Made by a program: the position numbers and the translations under genes | In this document: piece by piece, positions 6,135-13,418 of the stretch | How the letters are laid out: each line of letters opens with the position of its first letter | Position numbering within the stretch: the stretch's first letter is position 1 | Notes under the pieces: model-generated | The model's input: only the letters and a program-made list of their open reading frames with translations | What the model was told of the DNA's origin: nothing | The model's database searches: none | From: DATJPD01 sp036394195 | GTDB lineage: Bacteria > Pseudomonadota > Alphaproteobacteria > CACIAM-22H2 | Length of the DNA stretch: 33,326 nt | Reading direction: 5' to 3' | Assembly: GCA_036394195.1 (NCBI GenBank) | Contig: DASWFO010000329.1 | Coordinates: 1 to 33,326 of the forward strand

Positions 6135-7175
6135 TTAGGGCTTCGCGAGCTCGCGCCTCACCAGGGCGGCGCCGGCGGCGAGGGAGTTGAGCTTGGCTTC
6201 GGCGATGGGGCGCGCCATGGGGGCCATGCCGCAGTTGGTGCATGGGAAGATGCGCTCCGGCCTCGCGTATTTCATCACGGCGCGGATCGCGGCGGCGACC
6301 TGCTCGGGAGTCTCCACCGTGTCGCTCGCGACGTCGATGGCGCCGGCGAGCACGTCCTTGCCGTCGAGGAGGGCGACCAGCTCCAGCGGCACCCTGGAGT
6401 TGATGCACTCGAGCGACACCTGGTCGATGCGGCTCTTCGCCAGCAGCGGAAAGACGGATTCGTATTGCCGCCACTGCGCGCCCAAGGTCGCCTTCCAGTC
6501 GATGTTCGCCTTGATGCCGTAGCCGTAGCAGATATGCACGGCGGTCTTGCAGGCGAGGCCGCCTTCGTTCAGACCGGCGGCGGCGCGCTCCAGCGCCGCG
6601 ACGCCCCACTCGCGCACCTCGTCGGCGTAGACATTGAACGCCGGCTCGTCGAACTGGACCACATCGATGCCGGCGGCGGCCAGGTCACGCGCCTCTTGGT
6701 TGAGCGCGTCCGCGAACGCCATCGCCATCGTGCCGCGGTCGCGATAATGCTCGTCGGCCAAGGTGTCGACGATGGTCATCGGCCCGGGCAGGGTGAACTT
6801 CAGCCGCCGCGTCGTGGCGGCGCGGGCGAACCGCGCCTCGGCGCCGTGCACGGACGCGGCGCGCCGGATCGGGCCGGTGACGGTCGGGCACACCGCCTTG
6901 TAGCGGTCGGCGCGGATGCCGATGAGCTGGCGCTTCACGAAGTCGATGCCGGACAGCCGCTCGAGAAAGCCGTGCACGAAATGCTGCCGGCCCATCTCGC
7001 CTTCGGTGACGATGTCGATGCCGGCCCTCTCCTGCAGCTTCAGCGCCGCCAGCACCGCGTCGCGCTTGCCTTCCTCCAGCGCCGATCCCTCGAGCTTCCA
7101 CGCCGGCCACAGCTTCTGCGGCTCGGCGAGCCAGGAAGGTTTGGGGAGAGAACCAGCGATCGTGGTCTCGAGCAT
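6135..7175 (-). CDS. Core MetE-like methionine synthase (cobalamin-independent, C-terminal domain only)
   Basis: Protein of 346 residues matching only the catalytic C-terminal half of MetE (full MetE is about 750). The zinc and homocysteine site is present: H214 and C216 in VHICYGYG, E256 in SLECIN and C315 in CTNCGM. FDEPAF (175-180), corresponding to the MetE substrate-binding DEP motif, is also there. Stand-alone core-MetE proteins transfer a methyl group to homocysteine or another thiol. Without the N-terminal half the methyl donor may differ from methyltetrahydropteroyl-triglutamate, and some relatives act on other substrates, so the exact reaction is open. ATG at 7175 follows AGAGGGG nine bases upstream. 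Structured element A2 (7211-7338) lies directly upstream and would fall in its leader. Confidence 0.85.
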   Translation of the reverse strand: MLETTIAGSLPKPSWLAEPQKLWPAWKLEGSALEEGKRDAVLAALKLQERAGIDIVTEGEMGRQHFVHGFLERLSGIDFVKRQLIGIRADRYKAVCPTVTGPIRRAASVHGAEARFARAATTRRLKFTLPGPMTIVDTLADEHYRDRGTMAMAFADALNQEARDLAAAGIDVVQFDEPAFNVYADEVREWGVAALERAAAGLNEGGLACKTAVHICYGYGIKANIDWKATLGAQWRQYESVFPLLAKSRIDQVSLECINSRVPLELVALLDGKDVLAGAIDVASDTVETPEQVAAAIRAVMKYARPERIFPCTNCGMAPMARPIAEAKLNSLAAGAALVRRELAKP

Positions 7176-7210
7176 GACGGGATCCCCTCTTCCAACTTTT
7201 TTCTGGGCGC

Positions 7211-7338
7211 CTCGCATGTGGCCGCCCCACCAACCCCACATGCTCGGCGCCGAGCGGCCATCCGGCCGCTCGTGTGACTCACACCGAGGGCGTGCCCGGT
7301 CGTTCCACTTCTTGTCGCGGGTGCGGATGCACCCGCGA
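7211..7338 (+). repeat. Dispersed structured element, copy A2
   Basis: The most compact complete copy. Stem I is CATGTGG (7215-7221) with CCACATG (7236-7242) around the conserved GCCGCCCCACCAACC loop. Stem II has 9 bp around ATCC (7251-7272), then GTGACTCAC (GACTC 7276-7280). A 34-base spacer leads to stem III, 10 perfect pairs around GGAT (7315-7338). It fills the space between the VOC and MetE-like genes. Confidence 0.75.
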
Positions 7339-7354
7339 CGCTTGCTCCGGAAAG

Positions 7355-7870
7355 CTACGCGGCCTTGCGGCGGGCCTTGCCGTTCTTGGCCTTGGCCTTC
7401 TTGGCCGTGCCGGACTTGCCCTTCTTCCACTGGTCCTTGGCGCCGGTGCGCGAGACCTTGCTGGTCCAGAAGTTGAGCTCGATGGTGATGCCGTTGGGAT
7501 CGTCGACGAAGAGCTGCGTCAAATCACCGCCGCCGATCACGCGCTCTTCGAACTTCACCTTCTTCGAGGTGAAGTGGCGCCGCATGCCGGCGAGATCCTC
7601 GGCGCGAAACGCGATGTGGTCCACCGCCCCGGTGCCGCGCGGCTCGCCGTTGGCGGGGCTCGGGCAATTCACCTGGCCGCGCATCGCCGAGGGATCGCGC
7701 AAGGGGACGAGGTGCACCACCGGCACGTCGCCGCAATACATCCAGTAGCCGGGGAACTCCAGCGGCGGCCGCGGCCCCTGCTTCAGCTTGACGGCGTCGC
7801 GATAGAAGTCCCGCGACTGCTCCATGTCGACGCAACGGATCGTGTAGTGCTCGAGCTTCTCCAGTGCCAT
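7355..7870 (-). CDS. VOC (glyoxalase/extradiol dioxygenase) family protein with Lys-rich tail
   Basis: Protein of 171 residues. The first 130 or so form a VOC fold with two beta-alpha-beta-beta-beta modules. EKLEHYTIRCVDMEQSRDFY opens module 1, with the family metal-ligand histidine in LEHYTI. AVDHIAFRAEDLAGMRRHF opens module 2, and FVDDPNGITIELNFW carries the usual DPxG and ligand glutamate. The enzyme class cannot be told; lyase, dioxygenase and isomerase members share this pattern. Residues after about 135 form a basic tail (KKGKSGTAKKAKAKNGKARRKAA) that is unusual for the family and could bind nucleic acid or be disordered. ATG at 7870 was preferred over ATG 7876 because GGGAGG then stands at normal distance. 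Element A3 lies about 100 bases upstream. Confidence 0.85.
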   Translation of the reverse strand: MALEKLEHYTIRCVDMEQSRDFYRDAVKLKQGPRPPLEFPGYWMYCGDVPVVHLVPLRDPSAMRGQVNCPSPANGEPRGTGAVDHIAFRAEDLAGMRRHFTSKKVKFEERVIGGGDLTQLFVDDPNGITIELNFWTSKVSRTGAKDQWKKGKSGTAKKAKAKNGKARRKAA

Positions 7871-7970
7871 TTTCATCCTCCCAAAGCCGCGATTCCGCTC
7901 TGATTTTCAACTAAAACGCCCGAACCGCAAGAGCCTTCCTGAATTCCGCGGCTTTGGTCGTTATTTGGCC

Positions 7971-8153
7971 CGCTCGCATCTGGCCGCCCCACCAACCCCA
8001 GATGCTCGCGGGCGCGAGCCCCTATGCGCTGCGTCGCCGGCTTTCAGGCCGCCGACGGGCGCGAAGAAGATTGGCGGGCTCGCGTGGGACTCACCCATTG
8101 GCCTGCTCCCAGCCGATCCACTGCATGACGCGCACTGGCGTGCGCGCCTTTTT
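7971..8153 (+). repeat. Dispersed structured element, copy A3, ending in a terminator-like hairpin
   Basis: Stem I is CATCTGG (7977-7983) with CCAGATG (7998-8004) around GCCGCCCCACCAACC. Stem II is CGCGAGCCC (8013-8021) with GGGCTCGCG (8076-8084), here with a 54-base insert containing its own hairpin in place of the ATCC loop. Then GGGACTCACC (GACTC 8088-8092). Stem III is CGCGCAC/GTGCGCG (8129-8146), followed by CC and five Ts, which looks like an intrinsic terminator on the plus strand. The rest of the 7871-8379 gap holds a CTCTGTGCCTCTGTGG repeat arm (about 8175-8195) and no gene. Confidence 0.7.
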
Positions 8154-8379
8154 AGCCTTTTAAGACTCCGAACGCGGTGTCCTCTGTGCCTCTGTGGTTA
8201 TCCCATTTATCCCGCAGTGCAAAAAAGCTGCTGGCCGGGGGGCTGGAAATTCGCTACATACCCCGCGGCGCCGGCGAATCGCCGGCGCACGAATCGGGTC
8301 TCGCGGCCGCGTCCGGTGTCTGGGCCTGCGGCGGATCTCGAGGCGACCCTCTGAGAGACGTGGTTCTGAAAACTCCGCG

Positions 8380-9372
8380 ATGACCAGCGTACTTCTTGTC
8401 GGGCTTGGCCGTTGGGGCGCCAACCACCTGCGCACCCTGCGCGCGCTGCCGATCACTCTCTACTGCGCCGACACCGATCCGGCGCGGCTGGACGCCGCCG
8501 TCAAATCCGGCATTCCGGCCGAGCGCTGCGGGCGCGACGTCAAGGCGTTCCTGCCGAAGGTCGAGTGCGCCGTCATCGCGACCCCCGCACCCAGCCATTT
8601 CGAGCTGACCAAGCTGTTCCTCGAGGCCGGCAAGGACGTGCTGGTCGAAAAGCCGCTCACCGTCGCCAGCGCCGAGTCCAAGACGCTCGCCGAGCTCGCG
8701 GCGAAGACCAAGCGCATCCTGCAGGTCGGCCACATCTTCCTCTACGACCCGGCGAGCCTGTGGCTGCGCGACGCCGTGGCCAAGGGCGAGTTCGGGCGGC
8801 TGAAGCTGCTGCGCGGCAATTTCAGCGGCTTCAAGCGGCCGCGCACCGACGGCGGCGTCTCGTTCGCCGACGCGATCCACTTCGCCGCCCTGTTCGACTT
8901 CGTGCTCGGCGCGCATCCGAAGCGCGTCACCGGCCACCTCGCCGATTTCCTCGACCGCGGCATGGACGACCAGTCGCTGATCATGCTCGATTACGAGCTC
9001 CCGACAGGACGCGTGATGGCGCAGATCGAGACCGGCTATCACGTGCCCGGCAAGTTCCGCGACGTGACGGTGACCGGCGACAAACTGTCAGCGGCGTGCG
9101 ACTTCAACATCGCGCAATACAAGATCAAGACGTTCGACGTGCGCCACGAGCCGGCCAAGAACGGCGAGGTCGCGGCGGTCGAGGGCGCCACCAGGCAGCT
9201 CGAATTCCCGCCGAGCGAGCCGCTGCTCGAGGAGACGCGCGCGTTCCTCGACTGCGTGGCGACCCGCAAAGGCCCGCTCGCCGACGCCTGGTGCGGCTAT
9301 TGGGCGGTGCGGGTGATCGAGGCGGCGGTGGAGTCGGCGAAGCAGGGCAAAACTCTGGTGCTTGAGGGCTGA
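8380..9372 (+). CDS. Gfo/Idh/MocA family oxidoreductase
   Basis: Protein of 330 residues. The N-terminal Rossmann fold begins TSVLLVGLGRWGANHLRTL with the dinucleotide-binding GLGRWG. The family EKP motif is seen in DVLVEKPLTV. The C-terminal domain carries the substrate-side GGGVSFADAIHFAAL-like segment (DGGVSFADAIHF), where a histidine usually takes part in catalysis. Family members oxidise or reduce sugar hydroxyls, often of nucleotide sugars, with NAD(P). It lies 142 bases before a DegT aminotransferase on the same strand; such pairs make amino sugars (ketosugar formed, then aminated). ATG at 8380 has no strong ribosome site. The frame is open further upstream, but that stretch is repeat sequence. 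Confidence 0.88.
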   Translation: MTSVLLVGLGRWGANHLRTLRALPITLYCADTDPARLDAAVKSGIPAERCGRDVKAFLPKVECAVIATPAPSHFELTKLFLEAGKDVLVEKPLTVASAESKTLAELAAKTKRILQVGHIFLYDPASLWLRDAVAKGEFGRLKLLRGNFSGFKRPRTDGGVSFADAIHFAALFDFVLGAHPKRVTGHLADFLDRGMDDQSLIMLDYELPTGRVMAQIETGYHVPGKFRDVTVTGDKLSAACDFNIAQYKIKTFDVRHEPAKNGEVAAVEGATRQLEFPPSEPLLEETRAFLDCVATRKGPLADAWCGYWAVRVIEAAVESAKQGKTLVLEG

Positions 9373-9385
9373 CAGTAAAAACAGC

Positions 9386-9468
9386 GTCATTGCCCGGCTC
9401 GACCGGGCAATCCATCGTGCCGCTGGATGGATGGACCCCGGGTCGCGCTTCGCTTGCCCGGGGTGACG
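9386..9468 (+). repeat. Two adjacent REP-type palindromes between the Gfo/Idh and DegT genes
   Basis: GTCATTGCCCGGCTCGACCG... (9386-9414) is an imperfect palindrome with TTGCCCGG and CCGGGCAA arms. GGATGGACCCCGGG... (9428-9468) is a REP with ACCCCGGG and CCCGGGGT arms and an extended centre, ending TGACG. They lie inside a probable operon. Confidence 0.6.
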
Positions 9469-9514
9469 ATCAGGCTTAGTGGTCGCGGCGTGACACAGAA
9501 GGGTTAGAGCTCCG

Positions 9515-10597
9515 ATGAAAAAGATTCCGTTGTCGCATGTGACGATTACCGACGAGCTCCGCCAGGCGGTGCTGGCGGCGGTGGATTCCGGACGCTACAT
9601 CCTGGCCGACCAGTGCAAGGCGTTCGAGAAGGAGCTCGCCGCCTATGTCGGCATGAAGCATTGCATCCTGTCGACGTCGTGGACGACGGCGGTCTACCTG
9701 CTGCACGAGGCGATGGGTGTGAAGGACGGCGACGAGATCATCGTGCCCTCGCACACCGCATTCCCGTCGATCGAGCCGATGATCCACAACGGCGCCCGGC
9801 CAGTGTTCGTCGACATCGACGACAGCTACTGCGCCGACCCGAAGGCGATCGAGGCGGCGATCACGCCGCGCACGGTCGGGATCCTGCCGGTGCATCTCTA
9901 CGGCCATCCGTGCGACATGGACGCGATCATGGCGATCGCCAAGCAGCGCAATTTGTGGGTGGTCGAGGACTGCGCCCAGGCGCACGGCGCCAAATACAAG
10001 GGGAAGATGGTCGGCTCGATCGGCGACGCGTCGGCGTTCTCGTTCTACCCGTCGAAGAACCTCACCGTGCTGGGCGACGGCGGCTGCGTCATGACCAACG
10101 ACGACAAGATCGCCGAGCGCGTGCGCATGATGCGCGACCACGGGCGCAAGTCGAAATTCACCCACGAGTTTCCGGGCTGGAACCTGCGCTTCAACGAGAT
10201 CCAGGCGGCGGCCGGCCGGGTGATGCTGAAGGGCCTCGACAAGGCGAACGCGCAGCGGCGCGAGATCGCCAAGATCTATGCGCGGCGGCTGTCCAACCTC
10301 GTCAAGGTGCCGCCGGCGCGCGACTGGGCGGAGCCGGTGTACCACATGTACGTGATCCAGCACCCTAAGCGCGACGCGCTGGCGAAGTACCTGCAGGAGA
10401 ACGGCATCGGCACCGGCATCCATTATCCGGTGGCGAACCACCAGCAGCCGGCGATGACCAAGCTGTACAAGGACCTGCCGAAGCTGGCGCACACCGAAGC
10501 GGCGGTGAACACGATCCTGTCGCTGCCGATCTACGGCGAGATGGCGCTGGAAGACGCCGCCACCGTCGCGGACAAGATCGCCGCGTTCGCGGGGTAA
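9515..10597 (+). CDS. DegT/DnrJ/EryC1/StrS family PLP aminotransferase
   Basis: Protein of 360 residues, the normal family length. The PLP lysine is K181 in FYPSKNLTVLGDGG. D152 in VEDCAQAHGA contacts the pyridine nitrogen, and PVHLYGHPCDMD is the conserved phosphate-side strand. FNEIQAA, and GTGIHYPVANHQQPA near the C terminus, are also typical. The enzyme transfers an amino group, normally from glutamate, to a 3- or 4-keto nucleotide sugar. With the preceding Gfo/Idh protein and the following GT2 it fits amino-sugar synthesis and transfer for a glycan. The usual S-G-T-S-A-L region reads STSWTTAVYL, a divergent phosphate-binding loop. Start ATG 9515 with a weak GTTAGAGC upstream. Confidence 0.92.
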   Translation: MKKIPLSHVTITDELRQAVLAAVDSGRYILADQCKAFEKELAAYVGMKHCILSTSWTTAVYLLHEAMGVKDGDEIIVPSHTAFPSIEPMIHNGARPVFVDIDDSYCADPKAIEAAITPRTVGILPVHLYGHPCDMDAIMAIAKQRNLWVVEDCAQAHGAKYKGKMVGSIGDASAFSFYPSKNLTVLGDGGCVMTNDDKIAERVRMMRDHGRKSKFTHEFPGWNLRFNEIQAAAGRVMLKGLDKANAQRREIAKIYARRLSNLVKVPPARDWAEPVYHMYVIQHPKRDALAKYLQENGIGTGIHYPVANHQQPAMTKLYKDLPKLAHTEAAVNTILSLPIYGEMALEDAATVADKIAAFAG

Positions 10598-10615
10598 CCT
10601 TGTTCTATGCCCCTC

Positions 10616-10690
10616 AGGCGCCGGGCGCGGCCCATCCGGGCCGCTTGGCTTCCGGCCGCATAAGCGGCCGCGCTCGCGGTCGCTCGCGAC
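10616..10690 (+). repeat. Partial structured element: ATCC-loop stem and flanking palindromes
   Basis: GCGCCGGGC is followed by a 7-bp stem GCGGCCC/GGGCCGC around ATCC (10627-10644), matching stem II of the dispersed element. A second hairpin GCCGC-ATAA-GCGGC and a GCTCGCGGTCGCTCGCG palindrome follow. No stem I or GACTC is present. It lies between the DegT and GT2 genes. Confidence 0.5.
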
Positions 10691-10697
10691 GGATTAG

Positions 10698-10723
10698 GGC
10701 CGCGGAAGCCGCGGCCTTTTCTT
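10698..10723 (+). terminator. Intrinsic terminator abutting the GT2 start codon
   Basis: Perfect 8-bp stem GGCCGCGG (10698-10705) with CCGCGGCC (10709-10716), AAG loop and TTTTCTT tail. The tail ends two bases from the ATG of the next gene. It should end transcripts coming from the aminotransferase gene. Confidence 0.7.
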
Positions 10724-10724
10724 G

Positions 10725-11477
10725 ATGCCAGCGCCCGAGCTCAGCTTCTGCGTCCCGTGTCACAACGAGGAGGGGAATCTGCCGGAGCTGATCCGGCAGA
10801 TCGAGGCGGCGGCCGCCCGGACCGGCAAGACCTATGAGATCGTGGTCACCGACGACCGCTCGTCGGACCGCTCCTGGGAGGTGCTGAAGGGGCTCGCCGC
10901 CACCCGCCCGCATTTGCGGGCACTCCGGCTCGACCGCAACTCCGGGGAATCGGCGGCGAGCTACACGGCGATCACCGCCGCGCGCGGTGCGATCATCGTC
11001 ACCATCGACGGCGACCTGCAGAACGACCCGGCCGACCTGCCGAAATTCCTGGCGGCCCTCGACGGGGCGGACTGCGTGTGCGGCACCCGCCAATCGTCGC
11101 GCGACGAGGGCGACAGCGTGCTGAAGACGCTCACCTCGAAAATCTCGAACGGCATCCGATCGGCCGTGCTCGGCGACGCGGTGACCGACGCCGGCTGCAC
11201 CTACCGGGCGTTCAAACGTGAGTGCTTCACCGGCATTCCGTTCTTCAAGGGCGTGCACCGCTTCATGCCGATCATCATGGCCTTCCGCGGCCACAAGATC
11301 GTCGAAGTGCCGATCACCAACCGCGAGCGCAGCTATGGCAGCAGCCATTACGGGTTCGGCCTGTTCTCGCGCAAGGGCGCCGTCGCCGACATGATCGCGA
11401 TGCGCTGGCTAAAATCGCGCATGATCCGCTTCGCAGTTGCGGAACGGACCTTCGATCCTGAGCGCCCTCGCGACTAG
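10725..11477 (+). CDS. Family 2 glycosyltransferase (polyprenyl-phosphate sugar synthase-like)
   Basis: Protein of 250 residues with a GT-A fold like dolichol-phosphate mannose synthase. ELSFCVPCHNEEGNLPELI opens the nucleotide-binding strand; VVTDDRSSDRSWEVL follows; TIDGDLQNDP carries the DxD-type metal site with the D-L-Q-x-D-P motif; and ITNRERSYGSSHYGF is the acceptor-side loop. There is no C-terminal membrane segment, so it should be soluble or peripheral. ATG at 10725 is the only start that keeps the first strand (a TTG lies directly before it). It has no ribosome site: the preceding bases are a terminator hairpin, so expression may be leaderless or coupled in an unusual way. It probably works with the upstream Gfo/Idh and DegT enzymes. 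Confidence 0.9.
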   Translation: MPAPELSFCVPCHNEEGNLPELIRQIEAAAARTGKTYEIVVTDDRSSDRSWEVLKGLAATRPHLRALRLDRNSGESAASYTAITAARGAIIVTIDGDLQNDPADLPKFLAALDGADCVCGTRQSSRDEGDSVLKTLTSKISNGIRSAVLGDAVTDAGCTYRAFKRECFTGIPFFKGVHRFMPIIMAFRGHKIVEVPITNRERSYGSSHYGFGLFSRKGAVADMIAMRWLKSRMIRFAVAERTFDPERPRD

Positions 11478-11574
11478 CCGCCACACCAACCCCAAGGATC
11501 TTGCAAGGGGCGAAGCCCCTTGCAAACCCGGGTCGCTCGGGCGCCGGGCGCATATCCATGCGCCCGCGGGACTC
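11470..11574 (+). repeat. Dispersed structured element, copy A4 (overlaps the GT2 stop)
   Basis: Starts inside the GT2 stop codon region with CTAGCCGCCACACCAACCCC. Next comes a nested 11-bp hairpin with GAA loop (11501-11525), then stem II GGGCGCAT/ATGCGCCC around ATCC (11546-11565) and GGGACTCACC (GACTC 11570-11574). Stem I arms are degraded and no stem III is seen. The nested hairpin pairs with one compensatory change relative to copy A1. Confidence 0.65.
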
Positions 11575-11657
11575 ACCTCACGGCCCGGTGAATTGTCAGG
11601 AACCTCCGCCGCGAAGGGCCGTTCTCAGGGGTGGCTGCATCCCCCCGGAGGTTTCAA

Positions 11658-11741
11658 ATGGGCCGTGGTCTTTTACTCTGGCTTCTAGGAATACCGCTGC
11701 CGGTCCTGCTTCTGCTGTGGGCTCTCGGCTGGTTGCATTGA
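11658..11741 (+). CDS. 27-residue single-span membrane peptide
   Basis: A short gene coding MGRGLLLWLLGIPLPVLLLL and ending WALGWLH. ATG at 11658 has a textbook GGAGG seven bases upstream, and a strong intrinsic terminator follows 55 bases after the stop. Almost the whole peptide is one hydrophobic helix with a central I-P-L-P kink, preceded by one arginine, so the N terminus should face the cytoplasm. From memory, similar tiny MGRG..LLWLLGIP peptides occur across proteobacteria without assigned function. The ribosome site, terminator and compact composition support a real gene. It could equally be a leader or a toxin-like peptide, but no antitoxin or antisense RNA is evident. Confidence 0.7.
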   Translation: MGRGLLLWLLGIPLPVLLLLWALGWLH

Positions 11742-11796
11742 GCGGCACTTGATGCCGTCGCGCCCTCACCCGGGCGTGGCTGGCCCGAGCCGCTTG

Positions 11797-11832
11797 AAAA
11801 GCGCTCCGTCGGAAGGCGGGGCGCTTTTTTAT
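11797..11832 (+). terminator. Strong intrinsic terminator
   Basis: AAAAGCGC, six further pairs (two G-T wobbles), a GGAA loop and a return strand ending GCGCTTTTTT. The A-tract before the stem could pair with the T-tract or serve the opposite strand. It ends the transcript of the 27-residue peptide gene. Confidence 0.85.
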
Positions 11833-11836
11833 TAAT

Positions 11837-11958
11837 TTAACCACGGAGACACAGAGGCACGGAGTTTCAGAGGAGCGTTTCCGCTGGTCCTAAACTCTGT
11901 GATCTCCTTGTCTCCGTGGTGTGGCTATTTCCGGATCCCCGCGTTCGCGGGGATGACG
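11837..11958. repeat. Inverted CCACGGAGACACAGAGG repeats plus a REP palindrome
   Basis: TTAACCACGGAGACACAGAG (from 11837) faces an inverted relative, AACTCTGTGATCTCCTTGTC... to 11921, forming a long imperfect hairpin. At 11931-11958 a short palindrome ATCCCCGCGTTCGCGGGGAT follows. Both are common dispersed repeat types. They separate the small peptide gene from the convergent Bug-family gene. Confidence 0.6.
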
Positions 11959-11978
11959 CAGCAGAAGGCGCTACTGCG

Positions 11979-12938
11979 TCAGTTCTCGGCGGTGATGTTG
12001 TTGTCGCGGGCGACCTTGGTCCATTTGGCGATCTCGGCCGCGACGAAGCGCCGGAAGTCGGCCGGCGGCATCGCCGAGACCTCCATGCCGAGATCGCGCA
12101 GCCGCTGCACCAGCTCCGGCGTCTTCAGGATCGCCGCCGTCTCGGCGTGCAGGCGGTCGACAATCGCCGCGGGCGTTCCCGCCGGCGCGAACGAGCCGAT
12201 CCAGGTCGTGGCCTCGAAGCCCGGGAAGCCGGCCTCGGCGGTGGTCGGCACGTCGGGCAGCGCCGGCAGCCGGTGCGGCCCGGCCACCGCGAGCGGCCGC
12301 AGCTGACCGCCCTGGATCAGCGGCATGGCGCCGAAGGGCGGCAGCATGCTGACCTGGGTCTCGTTGGCGACGACGGACTGCACCGACGGTGAGCCGCCGC
12401 GATAGGCGACATGGGCGATCTTAAGCCCGTTCTGCGACTTGAAGAGCTCGGCGGCCAGGCGGGTCGGGCTGGCCGGGCTCGCGTAGTTGAGCGTGCCGGG
12501 GTTGGCGCGGGCGAGGGCGACGAACTCGGCCAAGGTGCGCGCCGGCACCTTGTCGTTGGTGATGATCACATAGGGGATCGTGCCGACGAGCGTGATCGGA
12601 ATGAAATCGCGCTCCGTGTCGTAGGGCAGCTTCGGATCGATCGCGGCGTTGATCGCGTGCGATTCAAGGACCATCAGCAAGGTGGTCCCGTCCGGCGGGG
12701 ACTTGGCGACCAGCGCCGAGCCGACCGCGCCATCGGCCCCGGGGCGGTTCTCGACCAGGATCGGCTGGCCCAGCGCCTGCTGCAGACCCGGCTGCAGCAG
12801 CCGCGCCGCCGTATCGACGGTGCCGCCGGGCGAAAACGGCACGATGATGCGGATCGGATGAGCGGGAAAGCTCTGCGCCGCGGCGGCATGGAGCCCGGCC
12901 AGGAGGACAGCGAGCAGAGTCCAGACGATCTTCAGCAC
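11979..12938 (-). CDS. Bug/TctC family periplasmic solute-binding protein
   Basis: Protein of 319 residues with a signal peptide (hydrophobic 4-20, cleavage near AAAQS) and the hallmark start of the mature protein, FPAHPIRIIVPFSPGGTVDT. Other family marks are ENRPGADGAVGSALVAKSPPDG, the lid loop in VAYRGGSPSVQSVVA, and a C-terminal IAKWTKVARDNNI. Bug proteins bind carboxylates or amides such as citrate, nicotinate or aromatic acids for tripartite tricarboxylate transporters. As is usual for this expanded family, no TctA/TctB membrane genes are near, so the ligand is unknown. The start is GTG at 12938, preceded by GAGGG about 8 bases away. Upstream is a CAGCTGA-type repeat (12948-13025). Confidence 0.93.
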   Translation of the reverse strand: MLKIVWTLLAVLLAGLHAAAAQSFPAHPIRIIVPFSPGGTVDTAARLLQPGLQQALGQPILVENRPGADGAVGSALVAKSPPDGTTLLMVLESHAINAAIDPKLPYDTERDFIPITLVGTIPYVIITNDKVPARTLAEFVALARANPGTLNYASPASPTRLAAELFKSQNGLKIAHVAYRGGSPSVQSVVANETQVSMLPPFGAMPLIQGGQLRPLAVAGPHRLPALPDVPTTAEAGFPGFEATTWIGSFAPAGTPAAIVDRLHAETAAILKTPELVQRLRDLGMEVSAMPPADFRRFVAAEIAKWTKVARDNNITAEN

Positions 12939-12947
12939 GGGCGAGCC

Positions 12948-13025
12948 CTCAGCAGTCAGCGATCAGCGGTCAGCTTATAACCGCAGGCGACCAAAGCTGA
13001 AAGCTGATGGCTGAGGGCTGAAAGC
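12948..13025. repeat. CAGCTTTCAGC-type intergenic inverted repeat
   Basis: Alternating TCAGCGATCAGCGGTCAGCTT and AAAGCTGAAAGCTGATGGCT tracts form two complementary arms around 12948-12976 and 13001-13025. This is a familiar dispersed filler repeat in GC-rich genomes. No gene lies in 12939-13051. Confidence 0.55.
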
Positions 13026-13051
13026 CGACTGGCTTTGGGCGCTGGCGGCGG

Positions 13052-13255
13052 TTACGCCGCGAGATCCGCGTCGTGCGAGAACCAGCGCGCCAGGAGCGAC
13101 TTCGCCATCGATGAGGCGCGGGGGGCGGGCGAGGTCGACGGAACCGCCCGCATGTCGGGCTCGGCGGCGGCCATCATGACGTGGAGCTCTTCGAGCAGAT
13201 CGACGTTGCTGGCTTCGAAGCGCTCGACCGCGTTTTCCCGGATCAGATGAGTCAT
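13052..13255 (-). CDS. Small hypothetical protein (67 residues)
   Basis: Starts MTHLIRENAVERFEASNVDL with an amphipathic N-terminal half (LLEELHVMMAAAE), a proline/serine linker at about residues 34-48 and a second helix MAKSLLARWFSHDA. No signal peptide or membrane span. ATG at 13255 has GGGGG about nine bases upstream, which supports translation. The protein is not recognised. The upstream 13256-13418 stretch is unusually AT-rich (CACATAAAATTTAGTTAAAA) and could hold its promoter. It is a single-gene unit between the Bug-family and CorA genes, all on the minus strand. Confidence 0.55.
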   Translation of the reverse strand: MTHLIRENAVERFEASNVDLLEELHVMMAAAEPDMRAVPSTSPAPRASSMAKSLLARWFSHDADLAA

Positions 13256-13418
13256 TTTTGCATCCCCCTGTTCGGACCGCCGAAGCGATCCTTCAACATG
13301 CGCGGGATTCTAATCAAATCCGCACGGCGCGCAGTGACCGCTGTCACATAAAATTTAGTTAAAATGAGAGAAACGCCGGGCCGGCGAACGACCGACAATA
13401 TGGTGCCTTGTCAGCGGC

